From Arthrobacter sp. Soil764 (lineage in GTDB: Bacteria; Actinomycetota; Actinomycetes; Actinomycetales; Micrococcaceae), in the NCBI RefSeq assembly GCF_001428075.1, contig NZ_LMSI01000024.1:1-64000 (forward strand): a stretch of 64,000 nt of DNA, read 5' to 3'. A program made the position numbers and the translations under genes. The notes beneath the pieces were generated by a model. It did no database searches. It was given only the letters and a program-made list of their open reading frames with translations, and was not told the origin of the DNA. This document shows positions 41,765-50,369 of this stretch, in pieces. How positions within the stretch are numbered: the first letter of the stretch is position 1; each line of letters starts with the position of its first letter.

Positions 41765-43312
41765 GTGGATTTCTTCAATCCTGTGATCAACGGTTTTTCC
41801 GTCGTCCTGGAACCCATGAACCTTCTCTACTGCCTGATCGGTGTTGTGATCGGCATGCTGATTGGCGTGCTGCCCGGGCTGGGCCCGGCCGCCACCATCG
41901 CCATCCTGCTTCCGCTGACCTACAGCGTGGAGCCGGTCACCGCCATCATCATGCTCGCCGGTATCTTCTACGGCGCCCAGTACGGCGGCACCATCACCTC
42001 CGTCCTGCTCCGGCTCCCGGGTGAGGCGTCATCGGTGGTGACTGTTTTCGATGGTTACCAGATGGCAAGGCAGGGCAGGGCCGGAACCGCCCTTGGCCTG
42101 GCGGCCATCGGTTCCTTCATCGGCGGAACCGCCGCCATTATCGGCCTGACCTTCCTGGCCCCGGTGGTGGCCGGCTTCGCCCTCGACTTCGGGCCCGCCG
42201 AATACTCGGCCCTGGCGCTGCTGGGCATCCTGCTGGTGGCAACCATCAGCGGGGGCACCAAGGCCAAGGCGCTTATCGCGGCCGCCGTCGGACTCCTGCT
42301 CGCTACTGTCGGGCGGGACGTGTTTACCGGCGAAAGCCGCTTCACCTTTGGCAGCCTGCAGCTCGCGGACGGGATCGACTTCGTGCCCATCGCCATGGGT
42401 CTCTTCGGCCTGGGCGAGATCCTCTACAACCTCGAGGAGCGGCACCGGGCCGCCAAGGCGCCGTCGAAGGTCTCCAATGTCTGGCCCTCCAGGTCTGACC
42501 TCAAGCAGGCGTCGGGCGCCATCACCAGGGGCTCAGTCCTGGGCTTTTTCCTGGGCATCCTGCCCGGCGGCGGCGCCACCATCGCTTCCATGGCCTCGTA
42601 CGCCATGGAGAAGAAGCGGGCAAAGCAGCCGGAACGGTTCGGGAAAGGCGCGCCGGAAGGCGTGGCGGGCCCGGAAACAGCGAACAACGCGGCAGCAACG
42701 TCGTCGTTCATTCCGCTGCTGACCCTGGGCATCCCCGCCAACGCCACCATGGCACTGATGTTCGGCGCGCTGCTGATCCAGGGTGTGACGCCCGGTCCGC
42801 AGCTGGTGGAGCAGAACCCGGACCTCTTCTGGGGCGTGGTCAACTCCATGTACATCGGCAACATCCTGCTGCTGATCATGAGCCTGCCGCTCGTGGGCAT
42901 CTTCGTCCGGATCCTCCGCGTCCGGGCAGCAATCCTGGCGCCGATCACCGCCCTCATCACGCTGCTGGGTGCCTACACCATCAACAACAGCATGTTCGAC
43001 GTGAGCCTTGTGGTGTTCTTCGGCGTGCTGGGCTACCTGATGAAGAAGTTCGGCTTCGAACCGGGACCGCTGGTCCTGGCTTTCGTCCTGGGTGAGCTGC
43101 TGGAAAGCTCGCTGCGGCGCTCGCTGCTGGTTTTCGGCGGCGACCCCACCGGGTTCTTCACCCGCCCCATCTCGGCAACGCTGCTGGTGGTCTTCATCCT
43201 GGTGGCCGTGCTGCCGGGCATCCGCAGCATGTTGGCCAGGCGCAAAGGCACGACGGCGGCGGCCGCTTCCGCCGTGAACGGCACCAACCAGAACATCAAG
43301 GAGAAGGTATGA
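41765..43312 (+). CDS. tctA: Tripartite tricarboxylate transporter large membrane subunit (TctA)
   Basis: 515 residues with about 12 membrane helices. Conserved TctA motifs: GVLPGLGPAATIAILLPLTY, GIFYGAQYGGTITSVLLRLPGE and the second inverted-repeat copy GILPGGGATIASMASYAMEKK, AAATSSFIPLLTLGIPANATMA. It carries the Na+/H+-coupled transport path. The stop overlaps the ATG of the universal stress protein (ATGA), an unusual fourth gene for this operon type. Confidence 0.94.
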   Translation: MDFFNPVINGFSVVLEPMNLLYCLIGVVIGMLIGVLPGLGPAATIAILLPLTYSVEPVTAIIMLAGIFYGAQYGGTITSVLLRLPGEASSVVTVFDGYQMARQGRAGTALGLAAIGSFIGGTAAIIGLTFLAPVVAGFALDFGPAEYSALALLGILLVATISGGTKAKALIAAAVGLLLATVGRDVFTGESRFTFGSLQLADGIDFVPIAMGLFGLGEILYNLEERHRAAKAPSKVSNVWPSRSDLKQASGAITRGSVLGFFLGILPGGGATIASMASYAMEKKRAKQPERFGKGAPEGVAGPETANNAAATSSFIPLLTLGIPANATMALMFGALLIQGVTPGPQLVEQNPDLFWGVVNSMYIGNILLLIMSLPLVGIFVRILRVRAAILAPITALITLLGAYTINNSMFDVSLVVFFGVLGYLMKKFGFEPGPLVLAFVLGELLESSLRRSLLVFGGDPTGFFTRPISATLLVVFILVAVLPGIRSMLARRKGTTAAAASAVNGTNQNIKEKV

Positions 43313-43713
43313 GCATCATCGTCGGGTTCGTTCCCACCCCGGCCGGCGAGGCAGCCCTCGCCGCGGGCATCGCCGAAGCGCAGCTCCGGCAAAAGGACCT
43401 CTACATCGTGAACTCGGCCCGCCAGGGCGCACTGGTGGACAAGTCGGTGGCCCCGGAGGACGTGCTGGCCCAGGCCGCGAAAAAGGCGGCCGACGCCGGC
43501 GTCACAGCAACCGTCATCCAGCCGCCGTACGAGCACGACCTCGCGGATGAGTTCCTGGACGTGGCAAGGGAGGTGGATGCTTCGCTGATCGTGATCGGCC
43601 TCCGCCACCGCACACAGGTGGGCAAGTTCATCCTGGGCAGCCACGCCCAGCAGATCCTCATGCAGGCTGACCGGCCGGTACTGGCGGTCAAAGCCGGCGC
43701 TGCGCGTTCCTAA
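43309..43713 (+). CDS. Universal stress protein (UspA family)
   Basis: 134 residues, single Usp domain: MSIIVGFVPTPAGEAAL, VDASLIVIGLRHRTQVGKFILGSHAQQIL containing the ATP-binding G-x2-x-x9-GS pattern, and DRPVLAVK at the end. It overlaps the tctA stop by 4 bp, so it is translated with the transporter and may bind ATP to modulate it or act in the same starvation response. The coupling is seen; the regulatory role is inferred. Confidence 0.88.
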   Translation: MSIIVGFVPTPAGEAALAAGIAEAQLRQKDLYIVNSARQGALVDKSVAPEDVLAQAAKKAADAGVTATVIQPPYEHDLADEFLDVAREVDASLIVIGLRHRTQVGKFILGSHAQQILMQADRPVLAVKAGAARS

Positions 43714-43724
43714 GGCGCAGGGGC

Positions 43725-44213
43725 TTATGCCAGTTGCCCGTCCTTGACGAGTGCGTCAAGGATGGGCAACTGGCCTTTCACGAGTTTGCGCCGCGCCTCC
43801 TGCTCGGGGAACCAGCGGGCGTCATCAATTTCGGGGTAGTGCTGGATCCTGCCGGACCCCTTGGGCCATTCCAGCGGAAAAGTGTTGCTGCTGATCACGG
43901 CGGGAGCGAAATCCACTTGCGCCGCGAAGACCGTGATCAGCTTTCCCGAGCGTTGCCGGAACTCGCCAAGCAACCGGTATTCGGCCTCGGGGGCAGGGGT
44001 GCCCATTTCCTCGGCGAATTCGCGAAGTGCGGCAGTGCGTGGATCCTCGCCCTCGTTGTATTCACCCTTCGGGATTGACCAGGCGTGGGCGTCCTTGCGG
44101 GCCCAGAACGGCCCGCCCATATGTGCGATCCACACCTGAAGCCCGTCCCGGGCACCGGCGGGGGCGGCCGGGTCCTGGCGGTACAGCAGGACGCCGGCGC
44201 TGCGAATGGGCAT
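43725..44213 (-). CDS. NUDIX hydrolase
   Basis: 162 residues with a complete Nudix box: Gly50-x5-Glu56-x7-Arg64-Glu65-Phe-Ala-Glu68-Glu69-x-Gly71. N-terminal SAGVLLYR and WSIPKGE are typical of small housecleaning pyrophosphatases resembling bis(5'-nucleosyl)-polyphosphate or diadenosine hydrolases. ATG 44213 has GGAGG 7 nt upstream. Its last 13 codons lie inside a 20-bp hairpin (43730-43773), which also faces the end of the usp gene. Confidence 0.88.
   Translation of the reverse strand: MPIRSAGVLLYRQDPAAPAGARDGLQVWIAHMGGPFWARKDAHAWSIPKGEYNEGEDPRTAALREFAEEMGTPAPEAEYRLLGEFRQRSGKLITVFAAQVDFAPAVISSNTFPLEWPKGSGRIQHYPEIDDARWFPEQEARRKLVKGQLPILDALVKDGQLA
43730..43773. terminator. 20-bp hairpin encoded within the 3' end of the NUDIX gene
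   Basis: CCAGTTGCCCGTCCTTGACG (43730-43749) pairs with CGTCAAGGATGGGCAACTGG (43754-43773), loop AGTG, with a single G/T wobble. It encodes the NUDIX C-terminus and lies 17 bp after the usp stop. It probably terminates the rightward tct operon, and may block or protect leftward mRNA ends. Confidence 0.65.
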
Positions 44214-44262
44214 TGATCCTCCAAGAAGCCAGTTTCAACAGGAAGCGAAGTTGCCGTCCGCC

Positions 44263-44295
44263 GTTAACGCGGAGTTCACGGCCCTGCTTTAGGTT
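44263..44295 (+). promoter_or_regulatory. PHO-box-like direct repeat and -10 of a small gene
   Basis: GTTAACGCGGA (44263-44273) and GTTCACGGCCC (44274-44284) are 11-bp direct units of the GTTxAC type bound by PhoP in actinobacteria, followed by TAGGTT (44290-44295) as -10. The pstS PHO box has the same GTTAA-N6-GTTCAC arrangement. Confidence 0.5.
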
Positions 44296-44302
44296 ATTCC
44301 TT

Positions 44303-44338
44303 CAGGCACTCTGCCAGGCACTCTGCCTGGCACCCTGG
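44303..44338 (+). repeat. 12-bp tandem repeat forming a leader hairpin
   Basis: Two exact copies of CAGGCACTCTGC (44303-44314, 44315-44326) and a degenerate third. GCCAGGCA / TGCCTGGC (44313-44320, 44324-44331) form an 8-bp hairpin with a CTC loop in the leader of the 79-aa gene. Confidence 0.6.
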
Positions 44339-44358
44339 TCGAAGGGACGGGACCACTC

Positions 44359-44598
44359 ATGGCCAACATTGCCGAGGTTTTGGGACGGCTTACGCCGGAA
44401 GAAGTCGATGAGCTCCGCAGCATTGGTCCCCAGGGCCACCTGCCGCGGCATTTGGTGGACGCCCTGGACCGGGCAGCCGGGGGAGCGGGTTCCGGCCGCG
44501 GCTATTACGTGGTGAACGGCAACGTGAGCGCCACCGGCGGCCCCCTCCTGGTGCTGCGCAGCGACGTCTCCACATGGCTGGCCGGTACGGCTTCCTGA
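44359..44598 (+). CDS. Small protein (79 aa) behind a PHO-box-like promoter
   Basis: 79 residues: MANIAEVLGRLTPEEVDELRSIGPQG, then LPRHLVDALDRAAGG, and YYVVNGNVSATGGPLLVLRSDVSTWLAG. An N-terminal helical segment resembling short regulatory proteins precedes a beta-like second half. No family recognised. A purine-rich GAAGGGACGG is about 12 nt upstream of the ATG. The promoter carries PhoP-type repeats, so phosphate-dependent expression is a testable idea. Confidence 0.6.
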   Translation: MANIAEVLGRLTPEEVDELRSIGPQGHLPRHLVDALDRAAGGAGSGRGYYVVNGNVSATGGPLLVLRSDVSTWLAGTAS

Positions 44599-44654
44599 GC
44601 GCTGGCAGGGGCACCCCTGCTTCACGGGGCAGTCCGGAACCTCCCGGATCCCTG

Positions 44655-46343
44655 TCAGGATTCCGGCAGGATGAAAGTGGCCCTGGTACCGCCACCGGGC
44701 CCACTGTCCAGGCTGATGGATCCATGGTGGCCCTCAACAATGGTCTTGCTGACCGGCAGGCCCAGGCCGGCGCCCGGAATGGCCGTCTCACGCGAGCGTT
44801 CCGAACGGAAGAACTTGGTGAAGGCCTGATCCTGCTCTTCTCTGGTCATCCCCATGCCCGTGTCGGTGACGGAGCAGGCCACGCCCTGCCCTGTCCTGAA
44901 GGCCCTGACGGTGATCACGCCGCCGTTAGGGGAGTATTTGATGGCGTTCGAAAGCAGGTTCCGGACCACTTGGGCGATCCGTTCCCGATCCATCATGGCG
45001 GGCAGCGGCTCCTCCGCATCAAGCACCAGCTGCAGTGAGTGACCGGCAGCCTTGGGTGTGGCTGCGTCCACCTCCAGTGCCACCAGCCGGGAAAGGTCAG
45101 CCTTCTCCAGCGAGAGGTCCAGGCGTTCCGAGGCCACCGCAATGAGGTCATTGACGAGGCCCAGCAGGTGTTCCGCGTTCCGGCGCACCACCAGGAGCTC
45201 CTCGCGGATCTCCTCGTGCCCGGGTTCGTCCAGGATCAGTTCCAGGTAGCCGAGGATGGATGTCAACGGGGTGCGCAGCTCGTGGGAAACAGTGGCAACG
45301 AAGTCGTCCTTTGCCGCCATCGCAGCGATCAGGCTGGTGACGTCCACAAACGTGATGACGGAGCCCCCTTCCTGACCGCCCGCAGGAGGGAAGCTGTGGG
45401 AACTTACGGAATAGGCCCGTTGGCGCTCTAACGGACCGGCCCAGTACAACTCATCGGCAAATGCTTCCCCCGCTGCGGCGCGGGCAGCGGGAAGCAGGTT
45501 TGCCGGCACGGGAGTGGAGCGGTCGGCCGACCTGAGGCATGCCTGCCCGGTGGCGGGATCAACGACGCCGGCAAGGGCGGGGTCCACCTGCATGGCCCTG
45601 TTGGCCAGCACGGTGTTCCCTTTGGCATCCACCACCCAAACGCCCACTCCAACGGCCTTGAGCACAGCGTCGAGCAGTGCCTGCCGGCGGATGCTTTCAC
45701 GGAGTGTGCGGAACAGGGCCTGCTCGTTTTCAATCAGCCGGGTCCGGTGGCGGCGGATGGTGGTGGCCACCACATGTGCTGTCACCGCGATGATCGACAG
45801 GACCAGGGGCAGGATAAGGGTGCGGATCATCGATCCGCCCACCGTCGACGAGCCGCGGACAGCGGCGGGGACAACAGTGCTGAGGACCGCCCCCGCAATG
45901 CCCAGGACAGGCATGTACGGCCGGACGTGGGCGGAGAGCCAGATGACGGGGAACACCAGCATCATGCTGAGGACGCTGAAGGGTGGTCCGCCCGCCTCCC
46001 GGGTGAACCCGATGGCCAGGCAATCCAGAAGCGGGATGACGACGAACGCCGGTGCAGGGAGCCGGCCCCACGGCACGGCAATGGACGCTGCGGCGATTGC
46101 CAGGTGGAACAGCAGCGCCGCCAGGAACAGCCTGTTGGTGAACGTCTCCGGGCTGAAGACCGCCGCGGCCGCCACCACCAGTGCAACGGTCAACGTCACG
46201 GGCAGTTGGCTTGCCACTACGCGCTTACGGGCGCTGAGGCTTCCGAACAGTCCGTCAAGACGGTCCGACACTACCGGCTCAGCCGGCACCCTGCGTTCGC
46301 GGCCCGCACCTTCGGCAGTGGCCTGCTGTTCTTTGATTGCCAA
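44655..46343 (-). CDS. Membrane sensor histidine kinase, orphan
   Basis: 562 residues from a TTG start at 46343 (GGGGGAAGC upstream). Five to six membrane helices (about 45-190), a linker helix, a PAS-like domain (AVGVGVWVVDAKGNTVLANRAM), a HisKA domain with phospho-His in FVATVSHELRTPLTSILGYL, and a HATPase with N box QVVRNLLSNAIKYSPNGG, G1 VTDTGMGM and G2 GAGLGLPVSKTIVE. No response regulator gene is adjacent; its partner and signal are unknown. A GTG further in could also start it. Confidence 0.9.
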   Translation of the reverse strand: MAIKEQQATAEGAGRERRVPAEPVVSDRLDGLFGSLSARKRVVASQLPVTLTVALVVAAAAVFSPETFTNRLFLAALLFHLAIAAASIAVPWGRLPAPAFVVIPLLDCLAIGFTREAGGPPFSVLSMMLVFPVIWLSAHVRPYMPVLGIAGAVLSTVVPAAVRGSSTVGGSMIRTLILPLVLSIIAVTAHVVATTIRRHRTRLIENEQALFRTLRESIRRQALLDAVLKAVGVGVWVVDAKGNTVLANRAMQVDPALAGVVDPATGQACLRSADRSTPVPANLLPAARAAAGEAFADELYWAGPLERQRAYSVSSHSFPPAGGQEGGSVITFVDVTSLIAAMAAKDDFVATVSHELRTPLTSILGYLELILDEPGHEEIREELLVVRRNAEHLLGLVNDLIAVASERLDLSLEKADLSRLVALEVDAATPKAAGHSLQLVLDAEEPLPAMMDRERIAQVVRNLLSNAIKYSPNGGVITVRAFRTGQGVACSVTDTGMGMTREEQDQAFTKFFRSERSRETAIPGAGLGLPVSKTIVEGHHGSISLDSGPGGGTRATFILPES

Positions 46344-46465
46344 GCTTCCCCCAGCGCAGAAACCAAAAGCCGCCGTTTGCAGGACGGCCTGGCACCAACA
46401 GTACCCGCCGGGAGTGCGTCAGCGGCAAGGGCTTTGCGGGCGCGTGCCCTGGCGAGCCCGTTCTG

Positions 46466-47839
46466 CTAGCCGATTAGAAGGCTGAGCGCTTCGGTCAGGT
46501 GCTCAACTTCGCGGACCGAGAAGCCTGCCGGAACCGGGCCCGGTCCGGTGTGGCTGGCTGGAACCACGGCGTGGGTGAATCCCAGCCGGTGCGCCTCCTG
46601 GATGCGCTGGTTGATGCCCGGGACCGGCCGGACCTCCCCGGCGAGCCCCACCTCGCCAAAGGCAATCAGCCGGATGGGCAGGGGCTTGCGGGCCTTGGCC
46701 GAGGCGACGGCGAGGGCCACGGCGAGGTCCGTGGCCGGTTCACTGAGTTTCACGCCGCCCACGGTGGCAACATAGGAATCATCCTTGTGCAGAAGGGTCC
46801 CCGCCCGTTGCTGCAGCACGGCAAGGAGCATGGATACGCGTGAACTGTCCAGCCCGCTGGTGGCCCGCCGGGGCTGTGAGTTGGGGCTTTCGGCGAGCAG
46901 TGACTGCACCTCCGCCAGCAGGGGGCGTCGGCCCTCCATGGTGACCGTGATGCAGGTTCCGGAAACCGGCTCCTTGGTGCGGCTGACAAAAAGCCCGCTG
47001 GGATCGGCCAGTCCCTCAATGCCGTTCTCATTCAGGTCGAAGCAGCCCACGTCGTCCGTGGGACCGTACCGGTTCTTGACGGCCCTGAGCAGCCGCAGCC
47101 TGGAATGCCGCTCGCCCTCGAACTGGCACACTACGTCCACCAGGTGTTCCAGCAGCCGCGGCCCGGCGATGGAACCGTCCTTGGTGACGTGGCCCACCAG
47201 CAGGGTGGTCATGTTCCGGCGCTTGGCTGCGGCAATGATGGATGCAGCCACTTCACGGACCTGGGACACGCCGCCGGCGCTGCCGTCAACGTCCGCGCTG
47301 CTGAGGGTCTGCACTGAGTCCACGATCAGCAGCCGGGGTTCGATCTTCTCCACCTGCCCCAGCGCCTGCCCGAGGTCCGTCTCCGCGGAAAGGTACAGCG
47401 ATTCGGCGACGGCATCGATCCGCTCCGCCCGCAGCTTCACCTGGGCGGCCGACTCTTCGCCGGTGACATAGAGGACGTCCTGGGCAGTCCGTGCGAACTT
47501 GGCGGCAACGTCCAGGAGCAGGGTGGACTTGCCCACCCCAGGCTCGCCGGCCAGCAGGATGACGGCGCCGGGAACCAGGCCGCCGCCCAGCACCCGGTCC
47601 AGCTCATCCACCCCGGTTGGCAGGAAAGCCGCGGTGGTGGCGTCCACGTCCGCTATCCTGCGGGCGGGCTCCACGACTGTTGTGGCCGCCGTCGTCCGCG
47701 CCACCGCAGCGCCCGTTTCCTCAACCGTTCCCCACGCCTGGCATTCGCCGCAGCGACCCACCCATTTGACGGTGGTCCAGCCGCATTCGGCGCATTTGTA
47801 TGCGGGCGCCTTGGAGGCCCGGGAAGTCTTTGTTGCCAT
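46466..47839 (-). CDS. radA: DNA repair protein RadA
   Basis: 457 residues from the ATG at 47839. N-terminal zinc finger C-x2-C ... C-x2-C (KCAECGWTT, GRCGECQAW), RecA-like ATPase with Walker A GEPGVGKSTLLL, the RadA-specific KNRYG motif (VKNRYGPTDDVG) and a C-terminal Lon-like domain. It drives branch migration in recombination. Two starts compete: ATG 47839, with TAGGGT 7 nt upstream (leaderless), and ATG 47869, which overlaps the stop of the FUSC gene as TAATG and adds 10 residues. Confidence 0.95.
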   Translation of the reverse strand: MATKTSRASKAPAYKCAECGWTTVKWVGRCGECQAWGTVEETGAAVARTTAATTVVEPARRIADVDATTAAFLPTGVDELDRVLGGGLVPGAVILLAGEPGVGKSTLLLDVAAKFARTAQDVLYVTGEESAAQVKLRAERIDAVAESLYLSAETDLGQALGQVEKIEPRLLIVDSVQTLSSADVDGSAGGVSQVREVAASIIAAAKRRNMTTLLVGHVTKDGSIAGPRLLEHLVDVVCQFEGERHSRLRLLRAVKNRYGPTDDVGCFDLNENGIEGLADPSGLFVSRTKEPVSGTCITVTMEGRRPLLAEVQSLLAESPNSQPRRATSGLDSSRVSMLLAVLQQRAGTLLHKDDSYVATVGGVKLSEPATDLAVALAVASAKARKPLPIRLIAFGEVGLAGEVRPVPGINQRIQEAHRLGFTHAVVPASHTGPGPVPAGFSVREVEHLTEALSLLIG

Positions 47840-47868
47840 GCGTCCAACCCTAGTGGCGGGCACTGACA

Positions 47869-48996
47869 TTACAGTGCGGGCAGTACGTCCCTGGCTTCGT
47901 CCGCGTCCATGCCCGTAGCTTCCAGCAGGTCCACCATCAGGGGCCGGAACAGCATCACCACCGTTTCACCCTCCAGCCGCTGCACCTCCAGCAGCTTGGG
48001 GTGCAGGCGCAGGGCGATCTCGCTCAGGTCGCGCCGGGCAGTGCGCAGGTGGGCGCGGCGGACGCCGTCGTGCGATTCCGCAAGGCCCAGCGAAAGCTCG
48101 TCAATCGCGGCAGCGGTCTCCTGCAGCACCTCCGCAATGCTGTCCGTCGCCTCATCCGAGAGGGCGGCGTGGTTGATGGCGCTGGTCAGCCGCCGCGCAA
48201 ATACGCGGCTGTTGCGCAGCGCAAGGTCGATGAAGTCCAGCGACTGCTTGAGCCTGTCCAGCTCATCCCGGTGCCGGCGGTAGGCAGGTGCCAGGGTGGC
48301 CACTTCGCCGGAGGCGCGCAGGGACTGGCGCATGGTGTCCACCAGGGGCTGGCAGTTCCTGCCCCGGATGAGCGCGTGCCAGGCCTGCGTGGAGTCGCTG
48401 TTGACCAGGGCCCCGGCGCACTCCCGCAGCACTTCCGCCAGTTCATGCAGCAGTTTCTGGACGTCGCGTCGCGGCTCCCGGCGCGGATCCTTGGGCATGA
48501 GGATGGTCACCAGCAGCGCGAAAAGCCCACCCACCACGGCGTCGATGCTGCGGGTGAACGGGCCGCCCGCGGGCGCGGGGAGCAGCACCACCAGCAGCGA
48601 CTGCAGGGCCAGCTGGGTGGTGAAGATGTTTCCGCTGTCCAGGAACCGCGCCAGCAGGATGGAGAACAGAAGAACGACGGCGGCCACCCAGATGTCGCCG
48701 CCCAGCCAGTGCAGGAGGAGGTCACCCACGGCGATCCCGATGGTGCAGCCCAGGCCGACTTCCATGACGCGCCGCAACCGCGGCTCCCGGGAAAATCCGA
48801 GCGCGATCAGCGAGGAGGTAGCGGCGAACAGCGGCCCGTGGTGGCCCAGGATCTTCTCGGCGAATGCGTAGGCACCCACCGCGCAGACTGTCATCTGGAT
48901 GGCGGGGACGAAGGAGTTGCGGCTGCGGATCAACCCGGTCCGGACGCGGCTGCGCAGGAACCGCCTGCTTGCTGAAAGTCCTGATGGGATGGCCAT
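47869..48996 (-). CDS. FUSC-family (aromatic acid exporter-like) membrane protein
   Basis: 375 residues. N-terminal half with six membrane segments (QMTVCAVGAYAFAEKILG, LFAATSSLIALGFSREPR, VGLGCTIGIAVGDLLLHWLG, LQSLLVVLLPAPAGGPF, IDAVVGGLFALLVTILMP), then a long helical cytoplasmic domain rich in Arg/Glu. The pattern fits fusaric-acid resistance/aromatic acid efflux proteins; substrate unknown. TACACT lies 7 nt before the ATG, indicating a leaderless message. The stop overlaps an upstream radA ATG as TAATG. Confidence 0.82.
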   Translation of the reverse strand: MAIPSGLSASRRFLRSRVRTGLIRSRNSFVPAIQMTVCAVGAYAFAEKILGHHGPLFAATSSLIALGFSREPRLRRVMEVGLGCTIGIAVGDLLLHWLGGDIWVAAVVLLFSILLARFLDSGNIFTTQLALQSLLVVLLPAPAGGPFTRSIDAVVGGLFALLVTILMPKDPRREPRRDVQKLLHELAEVLRECAGALVNSDSTQAWHALIRGRNCQPLVDTMRQSLRASGEVATLAPAYRRHRDELDRLKQSLDFIDLALRNSRVFARRLTSAINHAALSDEATDSIAEVLQETAAAIDELSLGLAESHDGVRRAHLRTARRDLSEIALRLHPKLLEVQRLEGETVVMLFRPLMVDLLEATGMDADEARDVLPAL

Positions 48997-49105
48997 GGGT
49001 TCAAGTGTATTCAGTGGCGGTGGAGCACCCGGGGCAGGCCACTACGGCCGGACATGTGATCGGCGCAATGGTGACCCGGCATTTGTCAGCCAATATCCCG
49101 CCGTC

Positions 49106-49127
49106 GTTAATCCTCCGTTCACTTTGT
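49106..49127 (+). promoter_or_regulatory. PHO box upstream of pstS
   Basis: Two adjacent 11-bp units, GTTAATCCTCC and GTTCACTTTGT, match the GTTxAC direct-repeat operator of actinobacterial PhoP. A likely -10 (CATAAC) lies about 25 bp downstream, leaving a leader of about 90 nt before pstS. Confidence 0.7.
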
Positions 49128-49247
49128 ACCGCCCATCCCGTTACCTGCGGCCCATAACTTACTTGAAGGTACACAACGTACGCATCGCGCAGCAGGGTTC
49201 TGACGTCCCTGTCCCGCACCTGAATAACCCTGGAAGGGGTACATCTA

Positions 49248-50369
49248 GTGAAGGCACTTCGCTTCGGCCGCCACGCGGCTATCGCTGTCATCGCAGCCGG
49301 CGCACTCGCGCTCAGCGCCTGCGGTTCAGACAACGCCACGGGCACCGCGCCTGCCGGCAGCCAGTCCGCCGGCGGCACCAAGGTCACCGGTACCCTGACC
49401 GGCATCGGGTCCTCCGCCCAGGGCGCCGCCATGGACGCCTGGAAGACCAACTTCGCTTCCGCCAACTCCGGCGCCACCGTGCAGTACTCCCCGGACGGCT
49501 CCGGCGCAGGCCGCAAGGCCATCCTGGACGGCTCGGCCCAGTTCGCCGGCTCGGACGCCTACCTGAAGGATGACGAATACGCGTCCTCCAAGTCCGTTTG
49601 CGGCCCCGACGGCGCCCTCAACGTCCCGGTGTACATCTCCCCGATCGCCGTTGCCTTCAACGTCCCCGGCGTCACCGACCTGAAGCTGGACGCCACCACC
49701 GTGGCCAAGATCTTCCGCGGCCAGATCGCCAAGTGGAACGACCCCGCCATCGCAGCCCTGAACGCGGGCGTCTCCCTTCCTGATCTCAAGGTCACCCCGG
49801 TGAACCGCTCCGACGACTCGGGCACCACCCAGAACTTCACCGACTACCTGGCCGCCGCGGCCTCCGACGTCTGGACCGACAAGGCCGCCGGCATCTGGCC
49901 TGCCAGCCTCCAGGGTGAAAACGCCAAGGGAACCTCCGGAGTGGTCAAGACCGTGACGGACACCCCCGGTGCCGTGACCTACGCTGATGACTCCGCCGTG
50001 AGCGGCAAGCTGGGCGTGGCACAGATCAAGGTGGGCGATTCCTTCACCAAGATCTCCGCCGACGCCGCTGCCAAGGCCGTGGACGCAGGCAAGCCGGTTG
50101 AAGGCCGCGCCGCCAACGACCTCTCCATCAAGCTGGACCGCAAGACCACCATCGCCGGCGCCTACCCGATCGTCCTGGTGTCCTTCCACATCCTGTGCAC
50201 CACCTACGACAAGCAGGAGACCGTCGACCTGGTCAAGGGCTTCGAGCACTACGTAGTTTCGGCTGAAGGCCAGAAGGCCGCAGCAGAGTCGGCCAAGTCC
50301 GCTCCGCTGTCCTCCGACTTGGCAGCCAAGGCTGCCAAGGCCATCGACTCGATCAAGGTCAAGTCCTAG
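49248..50369 (+). CDS. pstS: Phosphate ABC transporter substrate-binding lipoprotein
   Basis: 373 residues. Signal peptide and lipobox LSACGSDN. PstS core: LTGIGSSAQGAAMDAW, YSPDGSGAGRKAILDG, QFAGSDAYLKDDE, ISPIAVAFNVPGV, NRSDDSGTTQNFTDYL, which surround phosphate. GTG start with GGAAGGGG about 10 nt upstream. First gene of pstSCAB and preceded by a PHO box, so it should be induced by phosphate limitation. Confidence 0.96.
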   Translation: MKALRFGRHAAIAVIAAGALALSACGSDNATGTAPAGSQSAGGTKVTGTLTGIGSSAQGAAMDAWKTNFASANSGATVQYSPDGSGAGRKAILDGSAQFAGSDAYLKDDEYASSKSVCGPDGALNVPVYISPIAVAFNVPGVTDLKLDATTVAKIFRGQIAKWNDPAIAALNAGVSLPDLKVTPVNRSDDSGTTQNFTDYLAAAASDVWTDKAAGIWPASLQGENAKGTSGVVKTVTDTPGAVTYADDSAVSGKLGVAQIKVGDSFTKISADAAAKAVDAGKPVEGRAANDLSIKLDRKTTIAGAYPIVLVSFHILCTTYDKQETVDLVKGFEHYVVSAEGQKAAAESAKSAPLSSDLAAKAAKAIDSIKVKS

